A stretch of 64,000 nt of DNA from Cranoglanis bouderius (Eukaryota; Chordata; Actinopteri; Siluriformes; Cranoglanididae), in assembly GCA_023630585.1 (NCBI GenBank), contig CM042543.1:14609760-14673759 (forward strand). The letters run 5' to 3'. Shown here one piece after another: positions 1 to 15,155 of this stretch (position 1 is the first letter of the stretch; each line of letters begins with the position of its first letter). Made by a program: the position numbers and the translations under genes. Under the pieces are notes generated by a model. The model made no database searches. It saw only the letters and a program-made list of their open reading frames with translations, and was not told the DNA's origin.

Positions 1-566
1 AAATGTACTGTTTGTTTGCTTGTGAGCACAAATACATAAAAAGGGGAGTCTGTCCATATTGCATAGTCACTTCAAAATGCACTGGTATGCTAAGTACCTG
101 CAATGAATTAACATTATATGTCACATATTCTCAATGATTTACAAGTATATAGATATTTTAAAAAATAAGCAGTTGACTACAGAATGACGCACTAATCTGA
201 CAGGAACAAGTCAGACATGGCACCATCTGGGTGACTAGAGAATGCTTTTTCACAGCGCAACACTACAGAAGTCTGTGCATAAAATGAAATTTGAATCTGA
301 CTATCCTATCAAATCTGGTGAATTTAAAAATAAAAACAGAAAATAGCAGATGTACCTGTACTTACAACTTTATTTTTGTGCCACTCATTTGAATTTGCTA
401 AAAGTCTGCCACTGCTTGATTATTCAAGCGAGTCAGTGTAGAATGACAAATTACTATCTTACCCAACAACAAGCTCCATGGCAACCCCATTTTTTTACCC
501 TCACCTGCCCACACAGAACACAGACCAACAGGGAAACAAAAAGACAAAAGAAAAACATCCACTTAC
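1..566. other. fzd3 intron 1, no further feature seen
   Basis: AT-rich sequence downstream of the fzd3 first coding exon on the minus strand. I see no second exon, RNA gene or clear repeat in it. Confidence 0.5.
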
Positions 567-767
567 CTCCATGGCAAGAGCGGCTGTCTGTTGGTCGTAG
601 TGGTTGAGCAGGTTGGGCATGAAGGTGGTGTTGTAGGGGAGATCCTGACACATACGGAGCCCTATGGGCTCACAGGTGAATGTGCTGTGGCTTTCCACAG
701 AATCCATGAGAATAGCAGAGCAGCAGGCAAAGAAAGTGGAGGCCAGCAGCATCCATAGCAGCCCCAT
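567..767 (-). CDS. fzd3: Frizzled-3, first coding exon (partial gene)
   Basis: Wnt receptor of the Frizzled family, a seven-pass plasma-membrane protein; only the exon for the signal peptide and the start of the cysteine-rich Wnt-binding domain lies here. It encodes 67 residues from ATG at 767: a hydrophobic leader (MGLLWMLLASTFFACCSA), then the start of the CRD with its first cysteines in FTCEPI and RMCQDL, followed by PYNTTFMPNLLNHYDQ. The RMCQDL and TTFMPNLLNHYDQQTAALAME wording fits FZD3 better than FZD6, its closest relative. The exon has an acceptor just upstream (CTACAG, exon from 771) and ends in phase 0 at a good donor (GTAAGT at 566-561). Remaining exons lie left of the window. fzd3a versus fzd3b cannot be decided. 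Confidence 0.9.
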
Positions 768-771
768 CCCC

Positions 772-1419
772 CTGTAGCAGAAACCAAGCACAGATACCAA
801 TAAATCCACTTCGAGTCCCATCCTTCATTCACAAAATGCAGCGTGGTGGGACTGCCAGGATGTGGTAAGGTGAGCATGGGAGTCGATTCATCTCCCAACA
901 GATATGCACCACACCCAGAGCATCAGGGAGGTAGACCGGGCTGGTCCACTGCTTCCATCCCCCTGTGTGAACGATTCCCTCTTCAGTGGCTGTGTGTCAA
1001 CCTGCTGCTTGCCTCAGCACACACTTTGATCAGCCACCTCAAAGCTCACGCATTCATACAAGTCAGGGGTTGTCTTTCACCATGCTGGCCATCAATAAAG
1101 AGCATGCATCTCGTAGTCACTGGCTCTAACTGCACCTGCAACATGAAACAACATGACACAAAACATTAAAACTTATCTTATCTTAAACCATGCAAGAAGA
1201 AGAAACATGTTAAATAATAAATTATCATTCAAATTGTAATTAATCATTTTAAAATGTTGCACTTTTGAATTTTATTACTGCCTTTAGGTTTTTCTGTTCC
1301 TACAACAACCTTTATTTTATAATAGAGCAGACTGAACTGATATCATGTAATATTAACATTTACCCTATTAACGATAATGTTATTCATATTGTCCTGTAAT
1401 ACAGACATTCAAGGTACTA
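772..1419. other. Non-coding, upstream of fzd3 coding exon
   Basis: No convincing coding sequence. The 843-1169 frame has no recognisable protein features. Probably 5' intron of fzd3. Confidence 0.4.
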
Positions 1420-2761
1420 CAGTGCCCTGCACTAATATTGGCACCCTTGGTAAATATGAGCAAAGAAGGCTGTGAAAAATTGTCTTTATTGTTTAACCTA
1501 TTGATCTTTTGTTAAAAAAATTCACAAACACACTTTGCTCTCATTGATATCAAACAATTACAAACAAAACACAGGTTTATGCAAAAAAAAAATCTTTGTT
1601 AAATATAGGCGTGCAACAATTATTGGCACCCTTTTAGTCAATACTTTGTGCTACCTCCCTTTTTTGATGTATGTTTGGATGATTGTCCTGCTGGAAGATC
1701 CAACCACGGCCCATTTTCAGCTTTCTGGCAGAGACAGTCAGGTTTTCATTTAATATCTGTTGATATTTGATAGGGTCCATGATACCATGTATCCTAACAA
1801 AATGTCCAGGTCCTCTGGCAGAAAAACAGTCCAAAACATTAAAGAGCCACCACCATATTTCACCGTGGGCATGAGGTTTTCCATATGGCTACCTCTCTGT
1901 GTGAGTTAAAACCACCTCTGGTGTTTATTGCCAAAAAGCTCTATTTTGGTTTCATCTGACCATAGAACCCAATCCCAGTAGTGTCTGGCAAACTGAAGAT
2001 GCTTGAGTTTGTTTTTGGATGAGAGTAGAGGTTTTTTTCTTGAAACCCTTCCAAACAACTTGTGCTGATGTAGGTGGCTTCGGATTGTAGTTTTGGAGAC
2101 TTTCTGACCCCAAGATGCAACTAACTTTTGCAATTCTCCAGCTGTGATCCTTGGAGATCTTTTGGCTACTCAAACCATCCTCTTCACAGTGCGTTGAGAC
2201 GATATAGACACACGTCCAATTCCAGGTTGATTCAGAACATTTCAAGTTGACTGGAATTTCTTAATTATTGCCCTGATGGTGGAAATGGGCATTTTCAATG
2301 CATGTGCTATTTTTTTTATCGCCACTTCCCATTTTGTGAAGCTCAACAACCTTTTGCCGCACATCACAGCTATATTCCTTGGTCTTACCCATTGTTATGA
2401 ATGATTAAGGGAATTTAGCCTATGTGTTACCTATATTTATACCCCTGTGAAACAGGAAGTCATGGGTGAACCATTTCCTGTTCCTATTCACCCAGGTGTA
2501 CTAAAAAAAATGTAAAATATCAATGGGAATATACTTAAAATATATTTTTCTCATATGAATTCATAGGGGTGCCAATAATTGTTGCACACCTATATTTAAC
2601 AAAGTTTTTTTTATAAACCTGTTTTGTTTGCAATTGTTTGATATCCACGAGAGCAGAGCATTTTTGTGAATGTGATCAAAAGGTCAAACAAAAAAGAAAA
2701 TTTTTCACAGCCTTATTTGCTCATATTTAAACAAGGGTGCCAATATTAGTGGAGGGCATTG
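1420..2761 (-). mobile_element. Tc1-like transposon, family A, internally deleted
   Basis: Bounded by inverted ends of the type CAGTGCCCTGCACTAAT and ATTAGTGGAGGGCATTG, flanked by TA (1418-1419 and 2762-2763), the Tc1/mariner target. A long terminal inverted repeat continues inward (TTGGCACCCTTGGTAAATAT and its complement). The minus strand carries a broken transposase: an N-terminal stretch reading from about 2393, a helix-turn-helix part, LWSDETKIELFG (first catalytic D), and QQDNHPN further on. It is about 260 bp shorter than the fuller copy at 61259-62859. Not functional. Confidence 0.9.
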
Positions 2762-2763
2762 TA

Positions 2764-3282
2764 AAAAGATCAAATAAACAAGTAAATGAAAACAGAATAG
2801 TTAATAAGAGCATAAAATAGTAAAATATTACATGGCCAAATAAATAAAACATAAGATGACAGTAAGAGTGAAAGTGAATATATAAATAGGGACCTATAAA
2901 TATACATAAAATTATACAAACATAAAATATCTCTAAATATAATATACTACAAATTAATTTGCACTTGTTTAGTGACTTAAAACAGGATTGCAGAATGTAA
3001 TGCAGACGTTTTTCCCCACTAATATTTATTTTTAATGTTTCTACAGACACTGCATATATCATAAATAATTATTATAATTATTTACAACAACAACAACAAT
3101 AATAATAATAATTAATAATAATAAAAATTATGCACTAATGGATATAACTACAACAGCGTTCAGATAACTTTATCAGCCCTGAACATCTTTCCTCCCATAC
3201 CCGCATCCCACTGATCACTGTGTCCAAAGGTCCAAACCCTGTGACTGGAAACCAGCCCCCTCCCCCCGCAACACTTTCGACA
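2764..3282. other. AT-rich spacer
   Basis: Low-complexity AT-rich DNA with short AAC and AAT runs near 3085-3125. No gene seen. Confidence 0.4.
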
Positions 3283-3380
3283 CACATATACACACACATA
3301 CACACATACACACACACACACATACACACATACACACACACATACACACACATACACACATACACACACATACACGCACA
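3283..3380. repeat. (CA)n/(CACATA)n microsatellite
   Basis: Imperfect CA dinucleotide array with interspersed TACACA units. Confidence 0.9.
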
Positions 3381-3843
3381 ATCACCACCTCATCAAGCAG
3401 CAGGACAAAATATATTCTGCTGAAAATTGTGACAGGATTGACTGGAGCCGTGTATCATACCTGAGCATAAACGGTGCAACTTAATTATCAAATATTTACG
3501 AAACAAAATTACTAGTCAGACGTGTACATGAATTCCGGTCTGTCCTTTTACATAACAAATACCGTATGGAGTAAACGACGCTATAGATTGTAATTACTGA
3601 GTTATTACTGTTTTATAACATTAAGCCGTTCGTCTTTCATCTTTCTCGTGTCCCCATGACCGGCCGTTTAACCCGTCAGCCTTTTTCCAATGTGCGCGTG
3701 CACAGGGCAGACCGTAGCGATACACTGACGTGCGCTTTTCATTTCAAATGAGGAAAAAAAAAACACACACACACACGAACACACAGTCGTGGCTAAGACA
3801 AGTCCACAACCACGGGTTTATAAATCTAAAACTGAAACTTTAC

Positions 3844-4260
3844 CGTTGGTAGGCGTTATTCTTCAGCGTCTTGTCGCCGTTTCTGTGTATGACAATACAC
3901 CGCGTCTTCGTTGCAGGAGCTCTGAGCTTCACACACGCCTTGGGTTTCACACACGCGCGCGCGCGCGCACGCACACACACACACACACACACGCACACAC
4001 AAACGCACACACACACAAAACAGAAACACCAGAGGCAGACACCTGTTTCAGACTGATACGAGTTTACATGTACACAGTCTACACTGTAAACTATTAAAGG
4101 CTGTGTAAATATCCTGAAATACACACACGGCTGCACGGACCGCTGCTCGCTTTGCTTACTCCGACCGAAACTGCCCCTCCCCTATAGACAGGCCCCGCCC
4201 TCCTCTCACTGCGCATGCGCCCGGGAGGAGCGAAGACAGGGCAGGAGTTCACGACGCTAC
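3844..4260 (-). promoter_or_regulatory. fzd3: Candidate fzd3 promoter and 5' UTR exon
   Basis: The block at 4140-4230 is relatively CpG- and GC-rich, with CCCCGCCC and GCGCATGCGC stretches, unlike its AT-rich surroundings. On the minus strand a possible donor (GTAAAG, 3843-3838) lies below it, so 3844 to about 4150 could be a non-coding first exon spliced to the coding exon at 771. A GC/AC microsatellite (about 3954-4018) lies inside it. Inference only. Confidence 0.3.
3954..4018. repeat. (GC)n(AC)n microsatellite
   Basis: Alternating purine-pyrimidine run: GC repeats followed by AC repeats. Confidence 0.85.
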
Positions 4261-6480
4261 ATAATGGATAACCTAAGCTGTCTAATTAGTAATCCCAAAG
4301 ATAATCACTGAAGATGTTACTGAAAAAAAAATTATCAGTACTTTAGATTCGAGAAACGAAATTGTGTAATCGAATAAATACAGATAAATGCGGGTCTTCT
4401 AGTGGGAGTATTTTGAGCCTTATCTTGGTGTCTAAAATAAACGTCCTTAATTGAATAATAAACCTCCATAAAATGAAAGCAATTATTAGGGCCAACATTG
4501 TAATCCTGCTGAAAAATTATATTTATATATTACTTTTAACAATAAACATTTTCACAAAGTAGCATTACAGAAATCCAGATAGATTTAGATCCCTAATGAG
4601 CAAGCCAGACACAACAGTGGCATGATAAAACTCCCTGAGATGATATAAAGGAGAAACTTTGAGAAGAACCAGACTTAAAAGGGAACCCACCCTCTTCTAG
4701 ATGACACCTGATTCAATTATAAATAATTAATCTTCCCAAATTGCATACTATAAAGTCAAACAGTCATTACTTGACTAATTGATGAATACATATTTTTCTA
4801 TTTGGCTTACCGTTGTGTTATTTCTTAAAATAATTTGTCTACAATGTAGCATTACTAGTGGTAATTCAGAATTCCTTTCTACCAGCACTTACCAAATGTC
4901 AGAGGGTCTACCAGTTTGACCATTCTGGCCTGTGTTTTGGCAGCTGGTAAGTTCTCAGACTAAGATTGTTAGCTGGGAAGACCGTGAATAAATAAAGTGG
5001 CCTTTCTTGACATAGTAAATGGGCATGAGATGAAGAGCTGAGCAATACAACACCACCAAGAACAGCACATGTGCATCACAATGATGCATATAGCCTGAAC
5101 TCAAATATCTTTATCCATATATCTAGACAAATGACTTGCACACCCTCACTTTTTAGGAAGAATAGATCAGTGTCTATACTGGGTACTAATACTAATTAGA
5201 TCCCTTATTATACTTCAATAAAGAATATATCTGTTAACAGATATAAAAGAAACAACGACATACAGTAATTGTTTTATTTATTAGAACTCATTTAATGTAT
5301 AAATGGAACAGACATTAGTGAAATAAACATTAGTATCAAGAGTGTAAACATTATTAACAAATAGTACCCATTTTGATCAGGTACAATAAAATGTAGGTAT
5401 TTGATTAAAAACATTTATACAAATTCATGCTCTTTCATATGCTTCAACAGGAACACTGTGTTATATCCCAAACATCAAACTTCATTCTTGCTTTAAAAGT
5501 GTCACATGGTTCTGACAGTAATTACTTTTTCCCCTCCCAGCACATGGGATTATCGCAGAAACTAAGATTCATCATCATCCTGTTAAAACGAGACAAGATT
5601 TAAATCATCCAGAATAACTACCATCTTTATAATATATTCACATTTCAGTACCTTACAGAAATGTTCCTCTCATTCCTGTACTTTTCTCTCTCTCTCTGTC
5701 AGAACAAACTTAATGTCTTCTGATTTGTCCAGTGATTTATACAGCCACTAGCTCTTGAATGCTCAAAATCTTTGGTAAATAATAATAACACATTGCAATT
5801 ACCTATTTAAATTAATGATGGAAGTCATATTGCATATATATACAGAATTAAATTAATTATTTTTTTAAAAACGCCTTTGGAAAAATGTAACCTACATTGT
5901 TAAACATTTGGTCTTTATAATAATGATAGTTTTTCCAGTTTAATTTCATGTGGATAGATTAGCCAGATTTTACCATCTCTTGTACAGAACCTATCAAGAA
6001 TGTCAAGAAAATGTTTTGAGCTTAACAAATTATTCTAAATGGTTATAAGACAAACACTTTGAAATAAATATCCTCAAAAGCCTGATTGTATGCTTAAAAT
6101 AAATGTTATAAATTATTGTAAACACATTTCTTTTTTTCCATAATATAAATCAACAATTGATATGAAGACATGGTAGCTCAAACAGTTTTAACAGAGTTTC
6201 ATCAAATCTGAAATGAACAATAAAAAAAAGTTCAATTAGTCAGCCTTAATATACATACAATCAATTAAACTTTATTGAAAAAGGTTTATATTTATATACA
6301 AATACACTGAAAGCTAAAACACTGCACTTTATATATACACTTTATATTTTTACACTAAAATTGACATTATTGCCAGTCTCAAATTTTCTTAATCCACCGT
6401 AACCACATGGAAAACTAAAAGACAGAAATACTACAAGGTTGATGGAAATCCTACCTTAGATTTCTGACTGATCTTCCTAT
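4261..6480. other. krtcap3 3' flank / intergenic, AT-rich
   Basis: No exon, RNA gene or transposon was recognised in this 2.2-kb AT-rich block. The krtcap3 3' UTR should occupy its right-hand part, since the stop codon is at 6481-6483. Confidence 0.4.
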
Positions 6481-9879
<3,399 letters not shown>

Positions 9880-10010
9880 ATTCTCCACGCACTTTGAGTA
9901 TTTTTATCCCAAAGGAAAAATTTCTTCCGCCATTTACTAAATCCGTGTTAGTTAACGCCCATCTGCTCACCTGTATACCGGAAGTGGGCGGAGCTGAGGG
10001 TTAAAGATCA
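9880..10010 (-). promoter_or_regulatory. krtcap3: krtcap3 promoter-proximal region
   Basis: About 100 bp upstream of the krtcap3 ATG lies CCGGAAGTGGGCGG (9978-9991), an ETS core joined to a GC-box core, a common layout in TATA-less vertebrate promoters. Function is inferred. Confidence 0.4.
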
Positions 10011-10360
10011 CATGCTTGGTTGTGTTAATTATCACTCAAGAAGCTCAGGAGTTCAGAGCCTTCAGATCAAATACTAAGAAAAAGAATTTTTTTAAAACAT
10101 TATAATGACATTTTATATTATTTTTAGCAATCCTATATTTTCTAATAATTGCATGCCATTATTTGTAGTATACCAATTATGTATGTCTATACCACAGCAG
10201 GCATAGAAAGACACAATAATTGTCCTTGAGTTGGACATCATAAGTTTTTTTTTTTTTAATAGCCCCACGCCCCCCTTCACAAAATTACCAGATCCACAAA
10301 TGAAACATAAATTACTACGCTTTATTCAAATTATTATGGAACAAGTTCACACACTCCTGC
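10010..10360. other. AT-rich spacer left of the minisatellite
   Basis: No gene or transposon recognised. Confidence 0.4.
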
Positions 10361-10361
10361 A

Positions 10362-11710
10362 ACACACTGCCTGCTTACCTGCCTGCCACACATTGCCTGC
10401 AGCACATGACCTGCCTGCAACACACTGCCTGTTTGCCTGCCTGCCATACACTGCCTGCAGAACATGACCTGCCTGCAAGCCACAAACTGCCTGCCTGCCA
10501 GCCACACACTGGCAGCCACACACAACCTGCCTGCAAGCCACAAACTGCCTGTCTGCCAGCCACACACTGCCTTCCTGCCACATACTGCCAGCCACACACT
10601 GCCTGCCAGCAGCACACTTCCTGCCTGCCAGCTATAGACAACCTGCCTGCCAGCCACAAACTACCTACCAGCCTGCCACAAACTGTCAGCCACATACTGC
10701 CTGCCTGCCAGCTACACACTGCCTGTCTGCCAGCCACACTCTGCTTGCCTGCCGCACACTGTCTGCCTGCCAGCTACACACTGCCTGCCACATGCTGCCT
10801 GCCTGCCTGCCACAAACAGCCTGCCAGCCACACACTGCCAGCCTGCCACAAACAGCCTGCCAGCCACACACTGCCTGCCTGCCACACACTGCCAGCCACA
10901 CACAACCTGCCTGCAAGCCACAAACTGCCTGCCTGCCTGCCTGCCACACACTGCCTGCCTGCCACACACTTCCTGCCTGCCAGCAACACACTTCCTGCCT
11001 GCCACCCATAGACAACCTGCCTGCCAGCCACAAACTACCTACCAGCCTGCCACAAACAGCCTGCCAGCCACACACTGCCTGCCTGCCACACACTGCCAGC
11101 CACACACAACCTGCCTGCAAGCCACAAACTGCCTGCCTGCCACACACTTCCTGCCTACCAGCCACACACTGCCTGCCTGCTAGCCACACACTGTCTGCCT
11201 GCCAGCTACATACTGCCTGCCTGCCTTCTACACACAGCTTGCCACATGCTGCCTGCCTGCCAGCCAGCCACATACTGCCTGCCTGCCACACACTGCCTGC
11301 CTGCCACACACTGCCAGTCACACATAACCTGCCTGCAAGCCACAAACTGCCTGCCTGCCACATACTGTCAGCCACACACTTCCTGCCTGCCTGCCTGCCA
11401 CACACTGCCAGCCACACACTGCCAGCCACACACTGCCTGTCTGCAATAAACTTCCTGCCTGCCAGCCACACACTGTCTGCCTGCCAGCCACACACTACCT
11501 GCCTGCCAGCCACACACTGTCTGCCTACCAGCTACAGACTGCCTGCCACATGTTGCCTGCCTGCCTGCCACAAACTACCTGCCTGCCAACCACACACTGC
11601 CGGCCACACACCGCCACCTGCACACTGCCACCTGCGCATTGCCAGGTACACCCAGCTGGCTGCACTCTGCCGCCGTGTTCTGCCGGCCACACTCTGCCAG
11701 CTGCACTCTG
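10362..11710. repeat. 1.35-kb minisatellite of CTGCCTGCCAGCCACACA-type units
   Basis: Tandem array of short variants of CTGCCTGCCA and GCCACACACTGCC. A higher-order repeat is visible: the segment around 10514 recurs near 10896 and 11097, and the CTATAGACAACCTGCC-type segment near 10633 recurs near 11009. The plus strand has few Gs, almost all in TGCC, and almost no stop codons, so long frames open on both strands (201 and 321 residues on plus, 275 on minus). These are cysteine-rich repeats without any start or splice context and I do not call them genes. Confidence 0.93.
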
Positions 11711-12302
11711 ATTTTGTTTGGCCAGTAGAACTAGGGGATACCTTTCAACAGCTTTAGTCTCCCTGAATAAGTCATACAGCAATAATTCTGCTCCCTCTTC
11801 CATCAAAATAGGAATGCTTTTAGGAAAGCAATGTACTGAATTGGTGGACATTTATGTTGTCAATTCAAAATCCTTACTATCTTATTTTGTTTGCTAGTTA
11901 TTGTTAGTAAAGTTTTAATTTGTTCCACAGTTTGTTGTAGTGCATATGGGTGGGGTGCTGCTCCTAGTAAAGTTCTTTTTCCTTGTCACAAAAATACCTT
12001 TTGCAATTGTCTGAATGTCCCAACAGTATGCAAAACCAGTCACTTGGTGCCAAATAGTCTTTTAATAAACGCAACATCCCTCTCATTTGTCTTCTTCTGC
12101 CCCTTGTGATTTTACACCACCTAGAGAGGATCATTGGAGGTCAGAGGAGAGATTACTAGCACTTCACTCTGTCTTCAGTTCTCTGTGTTTAAGTGCTTGA
12201 TTACCTCATTAAGAGTCCTACCAAGCTAGTTGCTAGAATTACCCTGTATGGTCCTTGAACCCTTGGCTCAGCCCACTTTCTTTTGTGTACCTTCACATAC
12301 AT
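11711..12302. other. Unassigned sequence between minisatellite and Tc1 pile
   Basis: No recognised gene. The minus strand over about 11715-11850 reads a short protein-like stretch (MEEGAELLLYDLFRETKAVE) that I cannot place; it may be a retroelement scrap or chance. Confidence 0.3.
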
Positions 12303-13521
12303 GATTGATTTCTTCTGTTTTTGTGTATCTCATACTAAATTGTTTCAGAAATTAAAACAAAATCTAAGATAAGGGACCTTAGTAAACACAAAATACAGTT
12401 TTTAACTGATAATGTTATTTATTGAAGCAAAAAAAGTTATCTAATGCCAACTGGGCCTGTGTGAAAATGTATTTGCCCCCATAGTTACTAATTCCCCAAA
12501 TCTATGAAACTGCATTCATAATGGGGTTCAGCTGGACTAGACGCAACCAGGCCTGATTACTGCCAGCACTGTTCAATTAAATCAACACTTAAATAGAATT
12601 TTTCAACAGCATGAAGTTGGTTAATAGGTCTTACCCAGTAACACATTATGCCAAAATTGAATGATATTCCAGAAATGATGAGAAAGAAGGTGATTGAAAT
12701 ACTGGGAAAGGTTACAAAGCTATTTCAAAGGCTCTGGGACACCAAAGAACCTCAGTGAGAGCCATTATCTCCAAATGGAAAAACTCAGCACAGTAGTGAA
12801 CCTTCCCAGAAGTGGCTGACCTTCCAAAATTCCTCGAAGAGTGCAGCAACTACTCATCTAGGAAGTCACAAAAGAGCCAAGAACAACATCAAAGGACCTA
12901 CAGGCCTCTCTTGCATCATTAAAGGTCACTGTTCATGACTCCACTATCAGAAAGACAGTGGGCAAAAATGGCATCCATGGTGAGTGGTGAGGTGAAAACC
13001 ACTGCTAACCCAGAACAACATTTAGGCTTGTCTGAATTTTGCCAAAACACACCTTGATGATCCTTAAACCTTTTGAGAGAATGTTCTGTGGACTGATGAG
13101 TCGAAAGTGGAACTGTTTGAAAGACAGGGGTCCGGTTACATCTGGTGTAAACCAAACACTGAATTCCACAAAAAGAACACAATACCTATAGTCAAGCATG
13201 GTGATGGCAGTGTAATGGTGTGGGGATGCTTTGCTGCCTCAGGGCCTGGGTAATGTGCAATAATTGAGGGAAACCTGAATTCTGCTATAAAAATCTAAAA
13301 TAGAATGTCTGGTCTTCAGTCCGTAAATTGAAACTCAAGCACAACTGGATTATGCAGCATGACAATGACCCAAAGCATAGGAGTAAATCCTAGTCCTGGA
13401 AGTAAGTGAAAGACTGATCTCCAGTTATCAGAAGTATTTGCTTGCCGTTATTGTTGCTAAAGGTGGCACAACCAGTTTTTATGTTTAAGGGGGCAATTAG
13501 TTTTTCACTTTTTTTGGGTGA
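12303..13521 (+). mobile_element. Tc1-like transposon remnant, family C, truncated at both ends
   Basis: The left arm (12303-12455) is the inverted complement of the right arm of the copy at about 34515-34690, showing a long TIR family. The plus strand holds a heavily decayed transposase: STIRKTVGKNG-type words near 12940, an LWTDESKVELFE region near 13080, and AWGCFAAS-like remains near 13220. The extreme ends are missing, and family D begins 2 bp further on at a TA. Confidence 0.75.
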
Positions 13522-13523
13522 TA

Positions 13524-15046
13524 CAGTGGGGGGGAAAGTATTTGATCCCCTGCTGATTTTGTACGTTTGCCCAATGACAAAGAAATAATCAGTCTATAAT
13601 TTTAATGGTAGGTGTATTTTAACAGTGAGAGACAGAATAACAACAAAAAAATCCAGAAAAACGCATTTAAAAAAAGTTATACATTGATTTGCATTTTAAT
13701 GAGGGAAATAAGTATTTGATCCCCTATCAATCAGCAAGATTTCTGGCTCCCAGGTGTCTTTTACACAGGTAATGAGCTGAGATTCGGAGCACTCTCTTAA
13801 AGGGAGTGCTCCTAATCTCAGTTTGTTACCTGTAAAAAGACACCTGTCCACAGAAGCAATCAATCAATCAGATTCCAAACTCTCCACTATGGCCAAGACC
13901 AAAGAGCTGTCCAAAGATGTCAGGGACAAGATTGTAGACCTACAATCTTGGTGAGAAGGTGACAACAGTTGGTGCGATTATTTGCAAATGGAAGAAACTG
14001 TCAGTCTCCCTCGGTCTGGGGCTCCATGCAAGATCTCACCTCGTGGAGTTTCAATAATCATGAGAACGGTGCGGAATGAGCACAGAACTACATGGGACGA
14101 TCTTTTTAATGATCTCAAGGCAGCTGGGACCATAGTCACCAAGAAAACAATTGGTAACACACTACGCCATGAAGAACTGAAATCCTGCAGGATTTAAGGT
14201 CCCCCTGCTCAAAAAAGCACATGTACAGGCCAGTCTGAAGTTTGCCTGAATGATTCAGAGGAGAACTGGGTGAAAGTGTTGTGGTCAGATGAGACCAAAA
14301 TCGAGCTCTTTGGCATCAACTCAACTCGCCGTGTTTGGAGGAGGAGGAATGCTGCCTATGACCCCAAGAACACCATCCCCACCGTCAAACATGGAGGTGG
14401 GAACATTATGCTTTGGGGGTGTTTTTCTGTTAAGGGGACAGGACAACTGCACCGCATCAAAGGGACGATTGACGGGGCCATGTACCGTCAAATCTTGGGT
14501 GAGAACCTCCTTCCCTCAGCCAGGGCATTGAAAATGGGTCGTGGATGGGTATTCCAGCATGACAATGACCCAAAACACATAGCCAAGGCAACAAAGGAGT
14601 GGCTCAAGAAGAAGCACATTAAGGTCCTGGAGTGGCCTAGGCAGTCTCCAGACCTTAATCCCATAGAAAATCTGTGGAGGGAGCTGAAGGTTCGAGTTGC
14701 CAAATGTCAGCCTTGAGACCTTAATGACTTGGAGAGGATCTGCAAAGAGGAGTGGGACAAAATCCCTCCTGAGATGTGTGCAAACCTGGTGGCCAACTAC
14801 AAGAAACCTCTGTGATTGCCAACAAGGGTTTTGCCACCAAGTACTAAGTCGAAGGGGTCAAATACTTATTTCACTCATTAAAATGCAAATCAATTTATAA
14901 CTTTTTTGAAATGTGTTTTCTGGATTTTTTTTTGTTATTCTGTCTCTCACTGTTAAAATACACCTACCATTAAAATTATAGACTGATCATTTGTCAGTGG
15001 GCAAACGTACAAAATCAGCAGGGGATCAAATACTCCCCCCCCACTG
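13524..15046 (+). mobile_element. Tc1-like transposon, family D, full length
   Basis: TA flanks (13522-13523, 15047-15048). Ends CAGTGGGGGGGAAAGTATTT and its complement. Long inverted repeats of about 200 bp (13524-13720 against 14850-15046) include TAATTTTAATGGTAGGTGTA and the TCTCACTGTTAAAATACACC complement. 1523 bp. Confidence 0.95.
13890..14850 (+). pseudogene. Tc1 transposase, family D, disrupted
   Basis: Starts MAKTKELSKDVRDKIVDL at 13890, then loses frame near 13950. The HTH hook part (LPRSGAPCKISPRG) and the catalytic half are in separate frames. 14270-14716 is a long open part: VLWSDETKIELFG (first D), VKHGGGNIMLWGCFS, FQHDNDPKH (second D), WPRQSPDLNPIENLWRELK (E). It ends at a stop after VAKCQP; the true C-terminus continues in another frame. 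Inactive. Confidence 0.9.
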
Positions 15047-15070
15047 TATTCCCGTTTCCCCCTTGATTAG

Positions 15071-15071
<1 letters not shown>

Positions 15072-15152
<81 letters not shown>
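15072..15152. repeat. (TA)n microsatellite
   Basis: About 40 TA units. It stands where the 5' arm of the next Tc1 element should be. Confidence 0.95.

Positions 15153-15155
<3 letters not shown>

Noticed and set aside
567..767. FZD6 as identity of the first gene
   Set aside because: RMCQDLPYNTTFMPNLLNHYDQQ matches FZD3; FZD6 differs at these positions.
843..1169. 108-residue frame beside the fzd3 exon
   Set aside because: No homology or splice structure; shadow in a non-coding region.
10406..11757. Reading frames of 201, 321 and 275 residues in the minisatellite
   Set aside because: They exist because the repeat lacks stop codons in most frames; no start context, splice sites or folded-protein composition.
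11525..11851. Minus-strand MEEGAELLLYDLF stretch as a retroelement gene
   Set aside because: Only about 45 residues look protein-like before the frame runs into the minisatellite; too little to name.
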